A DNA stretch of 64,000 nt from Gemmata palustris (GTDB taxonomy: Bacteria; Planctomycetota; Planctomycetia; Gemmatales; Gemmataceae). The notes beneath the pieces were generated by a model, which had not been told where the DNA came from, did no database searches, and saw nothing but the letters and a program-made list of their open reading frames with translations. Each line of letters starts with the position of its first letter. Within the stretch, counting starts at the first letter, position 1. The stretch is from the NCBI RefSeq assembly GCF_017939745.1, contig NZ_JAGKQQ010000001.1, forward strand, positions 2,356,001-2,420,000, given 5' to 3'. The position numbers and the translations under genes are program-made. Shown here in pieces: positions 52,822 to 61,857 of this stretch.

Positions 52822-54219
52822 ATGGACCTCACCACATCTCACCCCACCCGGCGCGCCGCGATCCGGTCGATGGTCGGTGGGTCGTTGCTGTTCCCCGGGA
52901 TCGTGTCGCAACTGCTCGCGGCCGAAGAGCGCCGCGCGCCGGACGCCGACCCGCTCGCGCCAAAGAGGCCGCACTTCGCGCCGAAGGCCAAGCGCGTCAT
53001 CTTCCTGTTCTCCACCGGCGGCGTGTCGCAAATGGACACGTTCGACCCCAAGCCCAAGCTGTTCGCGGCCGACGGCAAGACGCTCGGCGTGGGCGGCGGG
53101 CTGTCGCTCGAAAAGCGCCCGCTCCTCAAGCCCCGGTGGGCGTTCAAGCCGGGCGGCACGTGCGGCACACAGGTGAGCGACCTGTTCCCCCACATCCGCG
53201 AGCGCATGGACGACGTTTGCCTCATCCGCTCGATGAGCACCGACAACAACGAGCACTTCCAGGCCACGCTCGCGATCCACACCGGGTCGTTCTTCGCGGC
53301 GCGGCCGAGCATCGGGAGTTGGGTCAGCTACGGTCTGGGTACCGTGAACCAGAACCTCCCGTCGTTCGTCGTCATCGCGCCGCAACTGCCCTACGCCGGC
53401 ACGCAGGTGTTCGCGAACGACTTCCTCCCGGCCTACCACCAGGGCACGCGCGTGCTACCCGGGAAGGAGCCGGTACCGAACGTGAAGCGGCAACCCGGTA
53501 CCGATGCCCTTCAGGAACTCGAACTCGGGTTCGCGGACGAGCTCAACAAAACCCACCTGAAGACCCACGGGCACGACGGCGACATGGCCGCGCGCATCCG
53601 ATCGTTCGAGACCGCGTTCAAGATGCAGTTCGAGGCGCCCGAAGCGTTCGATCTGTCAAAAGAAACGGACGCCACACTCGACCTGTACGGGGTGAAACGC
53701 GCCGACACCGAGAGCTTCGGCTGGCAGTGCCTCATCGCCCGCCGGCTCGCGGAGCGCGGGGTGCGCTTCATCGAACTCATCGACGGAAGCTCGGCGAAGA
53801 ACTGGGACTCGCACAGCGACATGGGCGAACACGAGCCACTCGCCAAGAAGATCGACAAACCTATCGCCGGCTTGCTCGCCGACCTCAAGCGCCTCGGGAT
53901 GCTCGATGACACGCTCGTGGTGTGGACGACGGAGTTCGGGCGCACGCCCGGCCAGGACGGAACGAAGGGCCGCGGGCATCACCCGGCGTGCTTCTCGTCG
54001 TGGATCGCGGGAGGCGGGATCAAGCCCGGCATCGCTTACGGCGCCACCGACGATATCGCCGCGGCCGTGGCCGAGAAGAAGGTCCACGTCCACGACTTCC
54101 ACGCCACCCTGCTGCACCTGCTCGGGCTCGACCACGAGAAGTTGACGTACCGGCACGCGGGCCGCGACTTCCGCCTCACCGACGTCCACGGCAACGTGGT
54201 GAAGGACATTCTGAAGTAA
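52822..54219 (+). CDS. DUF1501 protein, Tat-exported, copy 2
   Basis: This 465-residue protein begins at an ATG with GGAG seven bases upstream; the frame open from 52723 runs through a repeat. The twin-arginine leader is PTRRAAIRSMVGGSLLF. Core motifs match copy 1 at 44502: FSTGGVSQMDTFDPKPK, VCLIRSMSTDNNEH, TTEFGRTP and the C-terminal HVHDFHATLLHLLGLDHEKLTYRHAGRDFRLTDVHG, which is nearly identical in both. It is the partner of the PSCyt1 gene just upstream. A hairpin at 54318-54366 ends the unit. Confidence 0.93.
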   Translation: MDLTTSHPTRRAAIRSMVGGSLLFPGIVSQLLAAEERRAPDADPLAPKRPHFAPKAKRVIFLFSTGGVSQMDTFDPKPKLFAADGKTLGVGGGLSLEKRPLLKPRWAFKPGGTCGTQVSDLFPHIRERMDDVCLIRSMSTDNNEHFQATLAIHTGSFFAARPSIGSWVSYGLGTVNQNLPSFVVIAPQLPYAGTQVFANDFLPAYHQGTRVLPGKEPVPNVKRQPGTDALQELELGFADELNKTHLKTHGHDGDMAARIRSFETAFKMQFEAPEAFDLSKETDATLDLYGVKRADTESFGWQCLIARRLAERGVRFIELIDGSSAKNWDSHSDMGEHEPLAKKIDKPIAGLLADLKRLGMLDDTLVVWTTEFGRTPGQDGTKGRGHHPACFSSWIAGGGIKPGIAYGATDDIAAAVAEKKVHVHDFHATLLHLLGLDHEKLTYRHAGRDFRLTDVHGNVVKDILK

Positions 54220-54317
54220 CGGAAAGGTATCTCGATATCGGCTTCGTCGCGCCACACCACCTGACGCCGTGGCGCGGCTGTATACCGGGTATGACGAGGA
54301 CGATTTCTTCTTCAACC

Positions 54318-54366
54318 CGTTCGGGCGCTGGCGGTTCACCACGAGTTGATCCGCCAGCGCCGAACG
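54318..54366. terminator. Hairpin between converging genes
   Basis: CGTTCGGGCGCTGGCGG (54318-54334) pairs with 54351-54366 with one bulged G and a 16-base loop. It lies between the ends of the converging DUF1501 and PQQ-like genes and may terminate both. Confidence 0.6.
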
Positions 54367-54372
54367 ACGCAC

Positions 54373-55710
54373 TCACCCCACCGCGAGCGAAACACAGACG
54401 ATTTCCTTATCGTTCTTGAAGTACACGCGCCGGTCCGCGAACGCGGGGTGTGCCCAAACTGCTTTGCGGCCCTTCGCGGCGTGCGTCGGTTCGAGGACGT
54501 GCGCCGAAGCGAGTACGTCACATTTTTCGGGGGACAGTTTCAGAATGACCAAATCGCCCTGATCGGTCAGCCCGTAGACGACTCCGCCCGCGTCCACCCA
54601 GAACACCGACCCGCAGAACGCGGCCTTGTCGCCGAAAATTTCATCGCCCGTGCGCACCACCGCGCCGGTGTCTAGCTTCTGGCAAATGAGTTCGCCCATC
54701 CCCGCTACGCCGTACACGTGCCCGTCCTTCACGAGCAGGCTCGTCATCACCGCGTTGAGCCCGTCAATCGGCTTGGGGTACGAGGACTTCGAGCGCCACG
54801 CGACCGTTGCCGCCGGCTTGTCCTTGTCGAGCGTGAGGCAGAGCGTGCCGTGGTAGAACGACGAGACGAGCAGCTTGTCCCCCGCCCGCTTCGGGGTGAT
54901 GATCGACACGGCCGGGCGCGCTACCTCGCCCGCGTCCGGGTGCTTGTGCTTCCAGTATTCCGCGCCTGTAGTCAGGTCCAGGGAGTACAGTGCTTCGGAC
55001 AGCCACACGATGAGCTGGCGCTTCCCGCCGGCTTCTGTCACGATCGGCGGTGAATAGCAAATCTCCTTCGTGGAAAGTGCCTTCCACTTCTCCTTACCAG
55101 TCTTCTTGTCAAACGCGACCACCGCCTGCCCGTCACCGCCGACGAGCGCGACGAGCGTGTCGCCGTCGAGCAACAGGTGCGCGGACCAGCCCCACGCGGG
55201 CACGGGCGCCTTGTAATCCTTCGCGAAATTCTTCGACCAGATCGGCTTCCCGTCCGCCGCGTTCAGGCAGAGGAGGTCGCCCATTGTGCCGAGCGTGTAC
55301 AGCCGGTCGCCGTCCACAACGGGCGTCGTGCGCGGACCACTGGGGTACGACACGTTCGTGTAGGGGCAGTCGTAAGTGTGCGTCCAGATGGTCTTACCGT
55401 CGGCCACGTTCATGCACAGCACGCGCTCGTTGCCCGGCAGCGTGCCCTTGGGCAGCGGCTTCTTCGGATCGGCTTCCGCCTTCTCACGGTCCATGATGTA
55501 GAGCTTGTCGCCAACAACTGCCGGCCCCGCGTACCCGGCCGCGATCGGCTTCCGCCACACGACGGTCGGGCCGTCCTTCGGGAACTTGGTGACGAGCCCC
55601 TTCTCGTTCCACACGGCGTCGCGCTTCGGGCCGAGCCACTGCCCCCAATCGTCAGCGGTAACCGGCGCGGCACCAAGCGCGAGTGCAAACAACACGTACA
55701 CGGAACGCAT
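54373..55710 (-). CDS. Secreted PQQ-like beta-propeller protein
   Basis: This 445-residue protein starts at an ATG behind GGAGG, with a signal peptide (MRSVYVLFALALGAAPVTA). Repeated propeller segments include ADGKTIWTH, ADGKPIWSK, KTGKEKWK and TTGAEYWKH, each placing a Trp near the blade end. The opening DDWGQWLGPKRDAVW is a common planctomycete version of the start of such propellers. Unlike the copy at 12662-14092 there is no EF-hand. It is not a clear dehydrogenase; a periplasmic scaffold or binding protein is more likely. It diverges from the aminotransferase gene. Confidence 0.87.
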   Translation of the reverse strand: MRSVYVLFALALGAAPVTADDWGQWLGPKRDAVWNEKGLVTKFPKDGPTVVWRKPIAAGYAGPAVVGDKLYIMDREKAEADPKKPLPKGTLPGNERVLCMNVADGKTIWTHTYDCPYTNVSYPSGPRTTPVVDGDRLYTLGTMGDLLCLNAADGKPIWSKNFAKDYKAPVPAWGWSAHLLLDGDTLVALVGGDGQAVVAFDKKTGKEKWKALSTKEICYSPPIVTEAGGKRQLIVWLSEALYSLDLTTGAEYWKHKHPDAGEVARPAVSIITPKRAGDKLLVSSFYHGTLCLTLDKDKPAATVAWRSKSSYPKPIDGLNAVMTSLLVKDGHVYGVAGMGELICQKLDTGAVVRTGDEIFGDKAAFCGSVFWVDAGGVVYGLTDQGDLVILKLSPEKCDVLASAHVLEPTHAAKGRKAVWAHPAFADRRVYFKNDKEIVCVSLAVG

Positions 55711-55826
55711 GAAATGACCTCCGAATGAAATATGAACACAGCCAGTGTCACTCGAATCGCGCGGGGCGTCAACGAGTTTCGCGACCCACTACAACAGACG
55801 AATCGAACTCTCTGGAGCCCACGGCC

Positions 55827-56960
55827 ATGCTCACCGCGGAATCACGCCGACGCGATTTCCCCACGCTCGAAGGCAAGACGTACCTGAATACAGCCGCGGA
55901 GGGAATTCCGCCGCTCGCGGTGGGAGAGGCCCTTCAACAGTATTTCCGCGACAAGCAACTCGGCATGGACGGCCGAATCCCACACGCAGCACAGTGGGAA
56001 GCGGCGAAAGCGCTCACAGCGAAGTTTTTCGGGCTCAGCCCTGCGGAAATCGGGATCTGCTCGTGTTCGTCGGAAGCGTACAACCTCGCCGCACTTGCTC
56101 TTCAGTTGAAGCCGGGCGACGAAGTGGTTGTGACCGACCTCGACTTCCCCGCCAGTTCGACACCGTGGCTCCAGCCGTCGTGTCCGGCGACCACCCGCGT
56201 GTGGCGTCACCGAAATGGTGCCCTTCGTATCGAAGACCTCGTTCCGCTACTCAACACGAAAACGCGGTTGGTCACCGTCTCGCTCGTGAGTTTTTACAGC
56301 GGCTTCCAGGTCGCACTCCCGCCGATCGTGGAAGCGGTACGCAAGCACTCACCGGCCCTGCTCGCGGTGGACGTGACCCAAGCGCTCGGGCGCGTGCCAC
56401 TCGAACTTGCGGGCGCGGACCTGATCGTCAGTAGCACGCACAAGTGGATACTCGCCTCACACGGCGGCGGGTTGGTCGGCGTGCCGAAAGAGCGGGCCGC
56501 GGAGTGGACCGCCCCCGCGGGCGGCTGGTTCAATCTGGAAGATGCGTTCGGCCCTGGGAGTTTCGAGACGGTTAAGAGCAAGCCCGGCGCGGCGAGCTTC
56601 ATGGTCGGGATGCCGAACTACCCGGCCCTGTACGCGATTCGAGCCGCGCTGGAGTACATTCGCGGGGTCGGCGTTGCGCAGATCGATGCACACGCCCGGC
56701 CGCTCATCGAGCACTGCCTTGCAGAACTGAAGAAACTTCCCGTGGAACTGCTCACCCCGAACGAACCGGAGTCTGTCGCCGGAATCCTCGCGTTCAAGCA
56801 CCCGAACGCGGCGGCGCTTCAAGCGCGGCTCCACGCGGCCAATATCCACGTGATGAACCCAGCCGGGCGCCTCCGTGTTGCGATCCACGGTTACAACACC
56901 GCTGAAGATGTCGAGAGGTTGCTGAAAGAATTGAAGACAGCACTCACGGTCGTCGGCTAA
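55827..56960 (+). CDS. Class V aminotransferase-fold PLP enzyme
   Basis: This 377-residue protein starts at an ATG with GGAG nine bases upstream; the frame is open from 55725. The fold type I pattern of the cysteine desulfurase/class V group is present: YLNTAAEGIPP at the start, VDVTQALG (Asp182, Gln185) binding the PLP ring, and STHKW with Lys206 as the Schiff-base residue. No active-site Cys loop of a true cysteine desulfurase is visible, so it may be an aminotransferase, epimerase or lyase. It ends four bases inside the converging enolase-superfamily gene. The substrate is unknown. Confidence 0.88.
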   Translation: MLTAESRRRDFPTLEGKTYLNTAAEGIPPLAVGEALQQYFRDKQLGMDGRIPHAAQWEAAKALTAKFFGLSPAEIGICSCSSEAYNLAALALQLKPGDEVVVTDLDFPASSTPWLQPSCPATTRVWRHRNGALRIEDLVPLLNTKTRLVTVSLVSFYSGFQVALPPIVEAVRKHSPALLAVDVTQALGRVPLELAGADLIVSSTHKWILASHGGGLVGVPKERAAEWTAPAGGWFNLEDAFGPGSFETVKSKPGAASFMVGMPNYPALYAIRAALEYIRGVGVAQIDAHARPLIEHCLAELKKLPVELLTPNEPESVAGILAFKHPNAAALQARLHAANIHVMNPAGRLRVAIHGYNTAEDVERLLKELKTALTVVG

Positions 56961-58207
56961 CGAGATACCCGCACCACGGCCCCTTCGCGCGTGCGAATGT
57001 CGGGCGCCAGCGCCGTTCCCAGCCCCGGCTTCGTAGGGGCGAGGAAGTGACCGCGCTCGATCACCGGCATATCCGTCACAAGATCCGGGTAGTTCACGCG
57101 CAAGTACGCTCGAACGGATTCCTGGTAGACCGCGTTCGGCGCGTTCAGCGCGAGGTGAATGCCCGCGAACAGCGTGAGTGGGCCGGTGCAGTCGTGCATC
57201 GCGACCGGGCGCTTGTACGCCTCCGCCATCGCACACACCTTCTTGCACTCGGTGATCCCGCCGGCCCACGTCGGGTCGATCATCACGATGTCCGCGGCCT
57301 GTTTCTCCAGTAGCGGCCGGTACTCGTAGCGCGTGGCGAGGTACTCACTGGCCAGGATCGGGCACGTTGTTCCGCGTCGCAGTTCGGCAATCGCGTCGAT
57401 ATCGTCCGCACGCATTAGGTCTTCGAGCCACGCGGGGCGGAACTCCTCGAGCGCACGGGCGATCTTGAGTGCCGCGGGGAGCGACCAGAGGCCGTGCCCC
57501 TCCACCATGATTTCCATCTTGTCGCCGACAGCACTGCGGATCTTGCGGAACGGCTCCAGCGCCCAATTGAGATCGGCCGCAGAAATATCGTGCCCACCAA
57601 GTGAGCGAATCGTGGGGTCGAACATGCCGCGAAACGAGCGCCAGTTATTCCCCCCACCGGGGTAGTGCGCGACGAAGTCGAACGGCCACAACTTCATCCC
57701 GGTGAGCCCCTCGGACAGCAGGGCCAGGGCCAACTCGTCCGCGCGTTCCATGAACGCCGTGAGGTCTTCGTACTTCCCCTGCGGGCCATCGGTGCCGTAG
57801 CCGACGCTCCCGCGTGCCGCCCGCCCGTAACTCGGCCCGCCGCAGGTGTTGTACGTGCGGATGCGGTCGCGCGTGGCCCCGCCCAACACCTGCCACACGG
57901 GCATCCCCGCGGCCTGCCCCAAAATGTCCCACAAGCACACGTCAATGGCCGAAAGCCCTCGCAGCTCGGCCCCCTTCCCGACCGTGTGCGCGACGACCTC
58001 GTACAGGCGCCGCCAGTGGAGTTCGATCGCGAGCGGGTCGTGCCCGATCAACATCGGCGCCGCGAACTGGTGGATGTACCCCGCGATCGAATCCGGCATG
58101 TAGCAAGTATCTGCTACGCCCGTTAAACCCGCGTCCGTGTGAACCGCGACGAAGAGAATGGACGGGTACTCGGGCAGATAAATCGTTTCGAGACCGGTGA
58201 TCTTCAC
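56957..58207 (-). CDS. Enolase-superfamily dehydratase, copy 3
   Basis: This 416-residue protein starts at the GTG at 58207 (MKITGLETIYLPEYP). The barrel has metal-ligand positions in MVEGHG (Glu where copies 1 and 2 have Asp), WLEDLM and ASEYLA, and a base-type His in AMHDCTG. The Glu-for-Asp change is within the range of the superfamily. It is about 40 residues longer than the other two copies, mainly in a GGPSYGRAARGSVGYG loop after the capping domain. It is the last gene of a minus-strand unit: alpha/beta hydrolase, SDR (9-bp gap), then this gene (33-bp gap). Confidence 0.87.
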   Translation of the reverse strand: MKITGLETIYLPEYPSILFVAVHTDAGLTGVADTCYMPDSIAGYIHQFAAPMLIGHDPLAIELHWRRLYEVVAHTVGKGAELRGLSAIDVCLWDILGQAAGMPVWQVLGGATRDRIRTYNTCGGPSYGRAARGSVGYGTDGPQGKYEDLTAFMERADELALALLSEGLTGMKLWPFDFVAHYPGGGNNWRSFRGMFDPTIRSLGGHDISAADLNWALEPFRKIRSAVGDKMEIMVEGHGLWSLPAALKIARALEEFRPAWLEDLMRADDIDAIAELRRGTTCPILASEYLATRYEYRPLLEKQAADIVMIDPTWAGGITECKKVCAMAEAYKRPVAMHDCTGPLTLFAGIHLALNAPNAVYQESVRAYLRVNYPDLVTDMPVIERGHFLAPTKPGLGTALAPDIRTREGAVVRVSR

Positions 58208-58240
58208 GACAGGTTCTCTCGTAATCGAACGCGACCCGAA

Positions 58241-58996
58241 TCACCCGCGCCCCACGAGCGGCATCTGTGTAGCCATCACGGTCATGAACAGCACGTTCGC
58301 ATCGAGCGACAGGCTCGCCATGTACACGACCGCTCGCGCCACGCTCTCCACCTCCATCGTCGGCTCCACCGCGACCGTGCCGTTCGGTTGCGGCACGCCG
58401 TCCTTCATCCTCGCGGTCATCTCTGTCGCGGCATTGCCGATGTCGATCTGACCGCACGCGATGTCGTACTTGCGGCCGTCGAGGGAGGTGGACTTCGTAA
58501 GCCCCGTAATGGCGTGTTTGGTCGCCGTGTAGGGCGCGGAGTTCGGGCGCGGGGCGGTCGCGGAGATGGACCCGTTGTTGATGATTCGCCCCCCACGCGG
58601 GGATTGCGCTTTCATCAGCTTGAACGCTTCCTGCGTGCAGAGGAACGCGCCGGTCAGGTTCACATCGACGACCTTCTTCCACTGCTCGAATGTGAGGTCT
58701 TCCAGGGGAATTGCGGGCGCCCCCTGCCCCGCGTTGTTGAACAGCACGTCGAGTCGCCCGAATTTACTCTTCGTTTGCTCAAAGAGCGCGCGAACGGACG
58801 CCGGATCGGTCACGTCCGCGGTCACCGTGAGCGCGCTCGCACCGGCCGGGGCCAGTGCGAGGGTCGCGGCCAGCGCGTCCGGGCGCCGACCCGTGAGCAC
58901 GACGCGATAGCCTTCGCGCAAGAGAGCGAGCGAAACCGCCCGACCGATGCCGGACCCGGCACCGGTTACGAGCGCGACCTTTCCCGTATCCGCCAT
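58241..58996 (-). CDS. Short-chain dehydrogenase/reductase
   Basis: This 251-residue classical SDR has the NAD(P)-binding TGAGSGIG (11-18), NNAG (87-90), the catalytic Ser near 143-145 (NGSIS) and the YxxxK pair Tyr156/Lys160. Gly-Arg-Arg after the second strand (LTGRRPD) suggests NADP preference. It should oxidise or reduce a hydroxyl or keto group. It lies between a secreted alpha/beta hydrolase and an enolase-superfamily dehydratase in one unit, so it could act on the product or substrate of the dehydratase. The substrate is not known. Confidence 0.92.
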   Translation of the reverse strand: MADTGKVALVTGAGSGIGRAVSLALLREGYRVVLTGRRPDALAATLALAPAGASALTVTADVTDPASVRALFEQTKSKFGRLDVLFNNAGQGAPAIPLEDLTFEQWKKVVDVNLTGAFLCTQEAFKLMKAQSPRGGRIINNGSISATAPRPNSAPYTATKHAITGLTKSTSLDGRKYDIACGQIDIGNAATEMTARMKDGVPQPNGTVAVEPTMEVESVARAVVYMASLSLDANVLFMTVMATQMPLVGRG

Positions 58997-59005
58997 TTCG
59001 TTCCC

Positions 59006-59884
59006 TTACTTCTTCTTCAGGTGTTTGTCGAAGAACGCGATCATCGCCTTCTCCGCGGTCTCTGCGTCCTTGCCCTTGAACCCGTGGCCGGCACCTTCGA
59101 GTTTCAGCAACTCCGCTTCCACGCTCGCGGCCTTCAACTTGTCCACGATCCACTCGGCCTGCTCGCACGCGACGTACTTGTCTTCGGTCCCGTGAATGCA
59201 CAGCGTCGGGGCCGCGTTCGGGGTCACCCAATACAGCGGGCTGGCGCGGATGTGAGCGGGCTTGGCCTTCTCCAGGTTCCCGCCCAGGAACAACGGGAGC
59301 ACGTCGGCCGCGTCCACACTCTTGCCATAGGACTTGGTGAAGTCGCTCGGTCCGTACACGTTCACGACGCACTTTACCGCACTCGATTGGTCCGGGTTCC
59401 CACCGTCCCCCTCGAATTCTTTCACACCAGCGGTCACGGCCAGAAACTGCGCGAGGTGCCCGCCCGCGGACCCGCCCGTCACGCCGATCCGGTCCGGGTC
59501 GATGTGGTGCGTCTTGGCGTTCGCGCGGAGCCAGCGCACAGCGGCCTTCGTGTCGTGAATCGCGGCCGGGAATTGGTACTTCGGCGCCAAACGGTAGCTC
59601 ACGGTCGCCGCGACGTACCCGTGTTCCGCGAGTCGAATGATCTGCGTGTTGTACCCCTCGCGAGTCCCCGCGCGGAACCCGCCGCCGTGAATGAGCAGGA
59701 CCGCGGGGAACGGCCCGTTGCCCTTCGGCTTCGCGATGTTCAACTGAAGGTGCTGGTTGTCCGGGTTCGTGTACTCGATGTTCTTCTCGAACACGACCGT
59801 GTCGGGAACCGGCGGGTCTTTCTGTGCCAGTGCTGGCGCTGCGACGAAAAGAACGAGCGCGAGCGGAGCGAGGAGTCGTGCCAT
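59006..59884 (-). CDS. Secreted alpha/beta hydrolase (esterase-like)
   Basis: This 292-residue protein starts at the ATG at 59884, which opens a signal peptide (MARLLAPLALVLFVAAPALA); the frame runs upstream to 59995 without a signal-like sequence. The hormone-sensitive-lipase-like pattern is clear: oxyanion HGGG at 66-69, nucleophile GGSAGG with Ser139, an acid in GTEDKY and the His in GAGHGF. Esters or acylated carbohydrates are likely substrates outside the cytoplasm. The gene is nine bases before the SDR gene and probably co-transcribed with it. Confidence 0.88.
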   Translation of the reverse strand: MARLLAPLALVLFVAAPALAQKDPPVPDTVVFEKNIEYTNPDNQHLQLNIAKPKGNGPFPAVLLIHGGGFRAGTREGYNTQIIRLAEHGYVAATVSYRLAPKYQFPAAIHDTKAAVRWLRANAKTHHIDPDRIGVTGGSAGGHLAQFLAVTAGVKEFEGDGGNPDQSSAVKCVVNVYGPSDFTKSYGKSVDAADVLPLFLGGNLEKAKPAHIRASPLYWVTPNAAPTLCIHGTEDKYVACEQAEWIVDKLKAASVEAELLKLEGAGHGFKGKDAETAEKAMIAFFDKHLKKK

Positions 59885-60042
59885 AGGAGAGAGTTCCGGC
59901 GCGGAGGGTTGAGGCGGGTTCGGGTAGATTGTAACCACGTCGGCACGAAGGGACAGAACCAATTGAAGAACCTTGCGCAAAGACGCGGAGGGCACAAAAG
60001 GGCCTTCAGTGCGGCACCGCGTTCTCGGACTCCCGGCTTCCG

Positions 60043-60681
60043 TTAGTAAGCCACCGTGAACCGCTTGCGAGCATGTTTCGGAGTTTCGACTTCGTCGACC
60101 AGCGCGATCGCGTAGTCTTCGGCAGAGATCCGGCTCTGTCCGTTCGCGTCAACGAGGAGTTGGTCGCCACCCACGCGGAACGTGCCCGTTCGCTCGCCCG
60201 GTTCGATCAGCGCCGGCGGGCTGATGTAAGTCCATTCCAGGTCGCCGGCTTCCTTCCGGTACACCCCCAGTGCGTCGCGGTGAGCGAGTGCGATCCCCTT
60301 CCACGCGGCCGGGAACTCGGGCGCATCCACCACCTGCACACCGGGAGCAACTTCGAGGCTGCCCGCACCGCCGACCACGACGAGCCGCTTCACCCCTGCA
60401 GTCTTCAGTCCGGCGATTTGAGCGCGAGCCGCGTCCACCACTTTCGACGCATCCTGACCACCGCTCGGTCCGAACGCGCTGATAACCACATCGTGCCCGC
60501 GCGCCGCACTCGCGAGACTCCCGGCATCAAGGACATCGCCCTTAACGGCCGTTACCCCGGCCCGGGCGGGAACCTTCGAGGGGTCGCGCGTCACTGCGGT
60601 GACCGTGTGCCCGCGGCCGAGTGCTTCGGCCAGAATACGCTGACCGATCGTTCCGCTCGCACCGATGAGTAGAACCTTCAC
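60043..60681 (-). CDS. NmrA-like/NAD(P)-binding atypical SDR
   Basis: This 212-residue protein begins at GTG with AAGGAG six bases upstream. The Rossmann motif GASGTIG is at 8-14, followed by VTRDPSKV and FGPSGG. The protein is the short atypical-SDR type (NAD(P)H-binding, NmrA-like), without the classical Tyr-Lys pair in place. Such proteins serve as redox sensors or quinone/flavin reductases. It lies 51 bases after an Rrf2 regulator gene; that spacer holds a TCAGTTACAGTAAC site that recurs upstream of the regulator, suggesting control by it. Confidence 0.85.
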   Translation of the reverse strand: MKVLLIGASGTIGQRILAEALGRGHTVTAVTRDPSKVPARAGVTAVKGDVLDAGSLASAARGHDVVISAFGPSGGQDASKVVDAARAQIAGLKTAGVKRLVVVGGAGSLEVAPGVQVVDAPEFPAAWKGIALAHRDALGVYRKEAGDLEWTYISPPALIEPGERTGTFRVGGDQLLVDANGQSRISAEDYAIALVDEVETPKHARKRFTVAY

Positions 60682-60704
60682 GACCTTCTCCTTCTGTAAT
60701 CGAA

Positions 60705-60718
60705 TCAGTTACAGTAAC
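60705..60718 (-). promoter_or_regulatory. Candidate Rrf2 operator, site 1
   Basis: TCAGTTACAGTAAC contains the perfect palindrome GTTAC-A-GTAAC. It ends 24 bases before the start of the NmrA-like gene. It differs from site 2 at 61187-61200 by one base. Confidence 0.55.
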
Positions 60719-60732
60719 GGGTAAAAAAACAC

Positions 60733-61155
60733 CTACTTCGCTGCTTTTACTTGCCGAACAACATCCGCCACGCTCGTCTTCGCGAGGCTCCGCGTCATCG
60801 CGTCCTCGGCCGCATCGAGAGTCGGAGCCAGCACGCCCTGGATATTGCACCCGACCGGACAATCCGGGTTCGGTGGCTGTGGGTGTGATGCGAACAGATC
60901 GCCCGTCTCCACCGCCCGGTACACGGCCAAGAGATCGATCTCCGCCGCGGGTCGGGCCAGTCGCGTTCCGCCCCGCGCACCTTCTTGGGTCGCTACCAGA
61001 CCCGCTTTCGCGAGCATTGCCAGAATTCGGCGAATCACAACGGGGTTCGTGTTCACGCTCCCCGCGATCCAGTCCGACGTGATCGGCTCACCGTCGCCGT
61101 GCGCGAGCAAAGCGAGTACGTGAGTCGCGATCACGAATCGGCTACTTTTTGTCAT
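60733..61155 (-). CDS. Rrf2-family transcriptional regulator
   Basis: This 140-residue protein starts at the ATG at 61155 (MTKSSRFVIATHVLALLA). It has the Rrf2 winged-helix domain: ITSDWIAGSVNTNPVVIRRILAMLAKAGLV, then the wing with GARGGTRLARP, and a dimer region. Two Cys are present, C99 and C103 (PDCPVGC), rather than the three of IscR, so iron-sulfur binding is possible but not assured. YwnA-like members sense redox or small molecules. An almost identical 14-bp motif lies upstream of this gene and of the following NmrA-like gene, pointing to autoregulation and control of that gene. Confidence 0.88.
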   Translation of the reverse strand: MTKSSRFVIATHVLALLAHGDGEPITSDWIAGSVNTNPVVIRRILAMLAKAGLVATQEGARGGTRLARPAAEIDLLAVYRAVETGDLFASHPQPPNPDCPVGCNIQGVLAPTLDAAEDAMTRSLAKTSVADVVRQVKAAK

Positions 61156-61186
61156 GACACCCGGCACGTCGTTGACTGTGCCATCC

Positions 61187-61200
61187 TCAGTTACAGTTAC
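61187..61200 (-). promoter_or_regulatory. Candidate Rrf2 operator, site 2
   Basis: TCAGTTACAGTTAC ends 32 bases before the Rrf2 start. It matches site 1 in 13 of 14 bases, although the second half is GTTAC rather than GTAAC. Confidence 0.55.
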
Positions 61201-61308
61201 CTCGCGCGGTTCCCGACTCTTACAGGAATTCGGGGGCCGCGAATCGCGTTCGCACTGATGTGAGAGCGCACGCGATTCGCATGGCACACAGCGCGAACGG
61301 CGATTCGC

Positions 61309-61857
61309 TTACTTTTTGTCGTCCTTCTTCTCCCTCTTCGGCCCGGCGTCCTTCAACTCCTTCATCACGTCCGTGACTTCGGCGTCGGTCAACTTCGGCA
61401 ACGCGGTCCGCAGGGCCTTCTCGTAGTGAGCCAGTTCGGTCGGCTCGTAGGGGAACCCGACGTTCTGCTTCTTGCCCTTCTCTTCTGCGAACGAGTCGGC
61501 CAGCACCTTACCCTCGGCCGACAGGAAGACCCACACCGGCACCCCGCCCGGTTCGGGCGCGTACTTCTCGTACAACTTCTCCCCGCCCGGGTTGTCGACC
61601 ACGTCCACCTTCACGAACACCACGTGCGGGGTGAGGGTCTTCGCCACCGCGGGGCGGGCGGTGAACTTGTCCAGGTACTTGCACCACCCGCACGTCGGGG
61701 AGCCGAACGCCAGGAACACCGCCTTCCCGTCCTTCTTCGCCGCGGTCATTGCTTCGGCCAGAACGTCAGTCGCGGGCGGCCCCTTCGGTTTGGGCTCGTC
61801 GGCCCGGACCGTTGTGGGGACCAGCACGAGCATCGAAACGAGCAGAGCACGGATCAT
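61309..61857 (-). CDS. Secreted thioredoxin-like protein
   Basis: This 182-residue protein has AGGAG seven bases before its ATG and a signal peptide (MIRALLVSMLVLVPTTVRA). The thioredoxin fold of the DUF255/thioredoxin_7 type follows: FLAFGSPTCGWCKYLDKF with the active-site CGWC at Cys56-Cys59, then VFVKVDVVDNPGGEKLYEKYAPEPGGVPVWVFL with the cis-Pro region. The C-terminus is a charged helix ending in KREKKDDKK. It would reduce or form disulfides outside the cytoplasm. No cytochrome-maturation gene is adjacent. Confidence 0.88.
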   Translation of the reverse strand: MIRALLVSMLVLVPTTVRADEPKPKGPPATDVLAEAMTAAKKDGKAVFLAFGSPTCGWCKYLDKFTARPAVAKTLTPHVVFVKVDVVDNPGGEKLYEKYAPEPGGVPVWVFLSAEGKVLADSFAEEKGKKQNVGFPYEPTELAHYEKALRTALPKLTDAEVTDVMKELKDAGPKREKKDDKK

